Source: an uncultured Bacilli bacterium | Lineage (GTDB): Bacteria > Bacillota_I > Bacilli_A > RF39 > UBA660 | NCBI GenBank assembly: GCA_947586205.1 | Contig: CANPXO010000008.1 | Span: 1-33,783 of the forward strand | Length of the DNA: 33,783 nt | Reading direction: 5' to 3' | Shown: positions 31,818-33,783 of the stretch, piece after piece | Numbering within the stretch: position 1 is the first letter of the stretch | Layout: each line of letters begins with the position of its first letter | Made by a program: the position numbers and the translations under genes | Notes under the pieces: model-generated | Told to the model about the DNA's origin: nothing | Database searches by the model: none | What the model saw: the letters and a program-made list of their open reading frames with translations, nothing else

Positions 31818-33683
31818 CTAGGGTGTACAAACGACACGAAAACTAGCATAAACATTCGCTCGACCGTAGTCATTATCGAAAGCCGCGAGACCCGCGTCCG
31901 TGCCGTCTGTAACATTACCACCACGGATGAACCACGGATTGTAGCCAGAGACAAATAAAGCAGTGGCTCCATTGTAACTTCCTATAGTTCTTGGAGTTGT
32001 GCCACTATCATAATATACTTGATAAAATGGTCCAAATTCTTTTGTTCCATCTCCTAAATGTCCTCTTTTAAAATCTTGGCTTGTTATATTATAATCATAT
32101 AAGTCATAATATTTTGAAGAAGGCCATGAAACTCCATTTATTTTGCTTTCATCATTAGAATCATTAGAATATGGTCCATTAAATCCTGAATTATTTTCAG
32201 AATCTGATCCACTTGTTGGTGATGAATTAATATTACTTCCTTGCATAACCCCCATCACATATTCCCATGCTCCACCAGCCATATCATAAACTCCTGAATA
32301 ATTGCCTGTTGTACTTGCTACTTGACTTGCTTTATTATAATAACTCAAAACTTTTGTACCATCTGTTGTTAAAGATACGTGTTCATAAGAATTACAATCT
32401 TTCATTGAATTTGTATATCCACATATTGGTGCTTCTTTTGCTGACATGCCTGTTATATAACTACCATTATTATTAATTCTTACTTCTTCACATTTTGTCT
32501 CTCCATTTTCTTCATTACATCTTCCATATTTACTGTTTGTTAAATATGCTACTGCTCCCCATTCTGTATTTTTCATCATATGACTTTCTAAGTCTCTTTT
32601 ATATTCATAACTTGTATAAAAAGCATTTGCTACTTGAATATTTCTCCAACTATAAACATTTGGTTTAATGATAACTTTTGTTGAATTTGTTTCATTATGT
32701 TGAGCTCCTGCTTTATTCCAACTATTTATAGGCATGACACTTCCATCACTATTTTGATTATATCCTGTTTCAAACTTTCCAACCCAAAAACCATTACTAT
32801 CAAATGCTTCAAAGGCCGGATGAACGATTGAGTCTCCTTTACTCAATAATGTTGTACTTATTCCTTTATCCTTTGAGCCAAATTCTATCTCAAAGGCATT
32901 ACTGGCTCCCTTATTTCCACCTTCAATGGAGTTATAAAAGCTTTGAACATCTACATGTTGTCCTTTATCTTCGGCAGTAGAATAACTATTAAATGTTTCT
33001 TCATTACCTTGTAATTTATAACTATATCTTGGGATCCATACAAAATAACTTTCAATATTTTCTTCTGGTATTTGTTCTCCAGGTCTATAATTATCTTCTA
33101 CTCCAGTCTTTAGTATCACTGCATTTGCCCATTTTTTATCTGCATATTTATACCAATCACTTGTGATATCTGCTTTATAGACATTTCCACCTTTATCTCC
33201 TGTATATAAATCAGGTCCTTTTGTTTCTGAGATAGTAACTGGTACTAATCTTCCATTTCCTAAATCTGGTATAGCACCATTTAATAATTCTTCTTTATAT
33301 ATTTTCTTAAAATGAAGATAACACTTTGTTTTAGTTGTTGATACATTTTTAATTTCTACACTCCAATTTTCATAGTTCCAATTTACATTACTTATTTTCT
33401 CATTATTTAACATATCTATACAATAACTACTACTTGTATCTAAAGAATAACCATTACTTTTTTTAGGAGCTTCTTTTACAATTTCATTATCTTGGTAAAA
33501 TGCAAATTCTATATCTCCCATACTCTGAACTTCTCCATTAATCACATTTTGATTTATTTTCACTTCAAAGATTGCAAATGTTCTATAGAGTATTACTCCA
33601 CTAACTAACAAAATACAAACAATGGTAAATACAATAATTCCTATACTTTTATTATCTTTTTCTTTGAATCTCTTTAGTTTCAT
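31818..33683 (-). CDS. Surface protein 3: anchor module plus FGE/C-type-lectin-like domain, DGR target candidate
   Basis: 621 residues, the longest of the family. The anchor module MKLKRFKEKDNKSIG, helix (about 14-36) and YRTFAIFEVKINQNVINGEVQ matches surface proteins 1 and 2. The rest is an FGE-sulfatase/SUMF-type fold: YFVWIPRYSYKL (about 217), HPAFEAF, GFWVGKFETGY, MMKNTEWGAVAYLT, GVYDMAGGAWEYVMG (about 470), and a C-terminal end PWFIRGGNVTDGTDAGLAAF ... SFRVVCTP. That ending is typical of DGR-diversified C-type-lectin-fold proteins, which bind ligands through the variable tail. The last ~45 codons are GC-rich, unlike the rest. Ribosome binding site AGTAGGAAGA precedes the ATG. No reverse transcriptase lies nearby in the window. 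Catalytic activity is not expected. Confidence 0.85.
   Translation of the reverse strand: MKLKRFKEKDNKSIGIIVFTIVCILLVSGVILYRTFAIFEVKINQNVINGEVQSMGDIEFAFYQDNEIVKEAPKKSNGYSLDTSSSYCIDMLNNEKISNVNWNYENWSVEIKNVSTTKTKCYLHFKKIYKEELLNGAIPDLGNGRLVPVTISETKGPDLYTGDKGGNVYKADITSDWYKYADKKWANAVILKTGVEDNYRPGEQIPEENIESYFVWIPRYSYKLQGNEETFNSYSTAEDKGQHVDVQSFYNSIEGGNKGASNAFEIEFGSKDKGISTTLLSKGDSIVHPAFEAFDSNGFWVGKFETGYNQNSDGSVMPINSWNKAGAQHNETNSTKVIIKPNVYSWRNIQVANAFYTSYEYKRDLESHMMKNTEWGAVAYLTNSKYGRCNEENGETKCEEVRINNNGSYITGMSAKEAPICGYTNSMKDCNSYEHVSLTTDGTKVLSYYNKASQVASTTGNYSGVYDMAGGAWEYVMGVMQGSNINSSPTSGSDSENNSGFNGPYSNDSNDESKINGVSWPSSKYYDLYDYNITSQDFKRGHLGDGTKEFGPFYQVYYDSGTTPRTIGSYNGATALFVSGYNPWFIRGGNVTDGTDAGLAAFDNDYGRANVYASFRVVCTP
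31824..31963 (-). other. Candidate DGR variable region (VR)
   Basis: Hand count: 69 of 140 bases are G or C here, against 44 of 140 in the next stretch upstream in the same gene. Rare codons for this genome (GCG, CTC, GGC, GAC, ACG) cluster here. At the exposed positions of the tail the codons are GTT, GAC, CTC, TTC, GAT, AAT, TAC, TAT, GCT, AGT: all end in C or T with changes in the first two bases, as expected if AAC/AAT codons in a template repeat had been mutated at A. The fixed frame PWF-x-RGG ... G-x-AGL-x-AF ... G-x-A ... SFRVV matches typical VR tails. Confidence 0.65.
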
Positions 33684-33706
33684 ATTCTTCCTACTTTCTG
33701 TAATCT

Positions 33707-33736
33707 ATTATAACATACCGCGGACAATGTCCGCAA
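33707..33736 (-). promoter_or_regulatory. Promoter of surface gene 3 with palindromic operator
   Basis: Minus-strand TTGCGG (33731-33736), 18 bases, TATAAT (33707-33712). The spacer and -35 are covered by a perfect palindrome GCGGACA-A-TGTCCGC (33720-33734), GC-rich in AT-rich surroundings, so a repressor bound there would block the promoter. Confidence 0.65.
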
Positions 33737-33746
33737 CCTAATTATC

Positions 33747-33779
33747 AAAAAATTCCAAGAACAAACCTTGGAATTTTTT
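33747..33779. terminator. Bidirectional terminator at the right edge
   Basis: AAAAAATTCCAAG (33747-33759) and CTTGGAATTTTTT (33767-33779) form a perfect 13-bp stem with A and T tracts. It isolates surface gene 3 from whatever lies beyond the window. Confidence 0.85.
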
Positions 33780-33783
33780 GTAC

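Noticed and set aside
31653-31958. Plus-strand ORF over the end of surface gene 3 and the terminator
   Set aside because: It is antisense to the GC-rich tail, has no ribosome binding site, and its sequence is the complement of a clear coding region; a shadow.

Overview
The window looks like chromosome from a low-G+C, endospore-forming Bacillota, probably an uncultured gut Bacilli or Erysipelotrichia-type lineage. The signs are strong AT bias, AGGAGG-type ribosome binding sites, a clear Spo0A, standard-code genes (Trp is TGG, TGA is used as a stop) and a Gram-positive envelope gene set (LCP, FemX-type transferase, glucosaminidase with a dockerin). I see no rRNA, tRNA or CRISPR array. Many ORF-track starts are GTG or TTG codons lying on the Shine-Dalgarno of a better ATG. 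I moved those starts and say so in each entry.

Layout. 1-1619: a DUF6273-like gene cut by the window edge, a duplicated zinc-motif protein, and a 253-bp MITE-like element with an 8-bp target duplication. 1620-3900: a four-gene operon of small membrane-anchored proteins, one with a prepilin-type N-terminus, ending in a MATE-like membrane protein. 3946-4850: spo0A with five Spo0A-box-like repeats phased at exactly 10 bp upstream. 4904-8989: a surface protein diverging from an XRE regulator, then a PD-(D/E)XK/Rpn-type protein whose upstream region carries three more TGTCGAA boxes at 10-bp phase, then an anchored protein of unknown function. 9041-14253: YjbR-like protein, asparagine synthetase, a VanS/VanR-like two-component pair and a GNAT acetyltransferase. 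14372-15962: a second XRE regulator/surface-protein divergent pair. 16000-21712: envelope block, with an anchored beta-sandwich protein and a dockerin-tagged glucosaminidase diverging from an LCP-PASTA protein. 21719-22430: an IS200-type element with a frameshifted tnpA. 22458-27204: housekeeping (smpB, rnr, secG, engB) with small unknowns and a broken XRE gene. 27361-29421: two related zinc-ribbon proteins around an HdeD-like membrane protein. 29526-31464: FemX-like transferase overlapping gmk. 31818-33683: a third member of the surface family, ending in an FGE/C-type-lectin-like domain.

Most notable: (1) the last ~45 codons of the 31818-33683 gene are about 49% G+C, against about 31% in the adjacent stretch of the same gene. 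They encode a CLec-type tail whose variable positions fit AAY-derived codons, and a hairpin follows the stop. This is what a diversity-generating retroelement (DGR) variable region looks like; the reverse transcriptase and template repeat are not in the window. (2) Two loci share helically phased TGTCGAA arrays and an identical 21-bp hairpin segment. (3) Three surface proteins share an anchor module but carry different ectodomains; two of them face a divergent XRE regulator, and operator-like repeats sit in or near the promoters.
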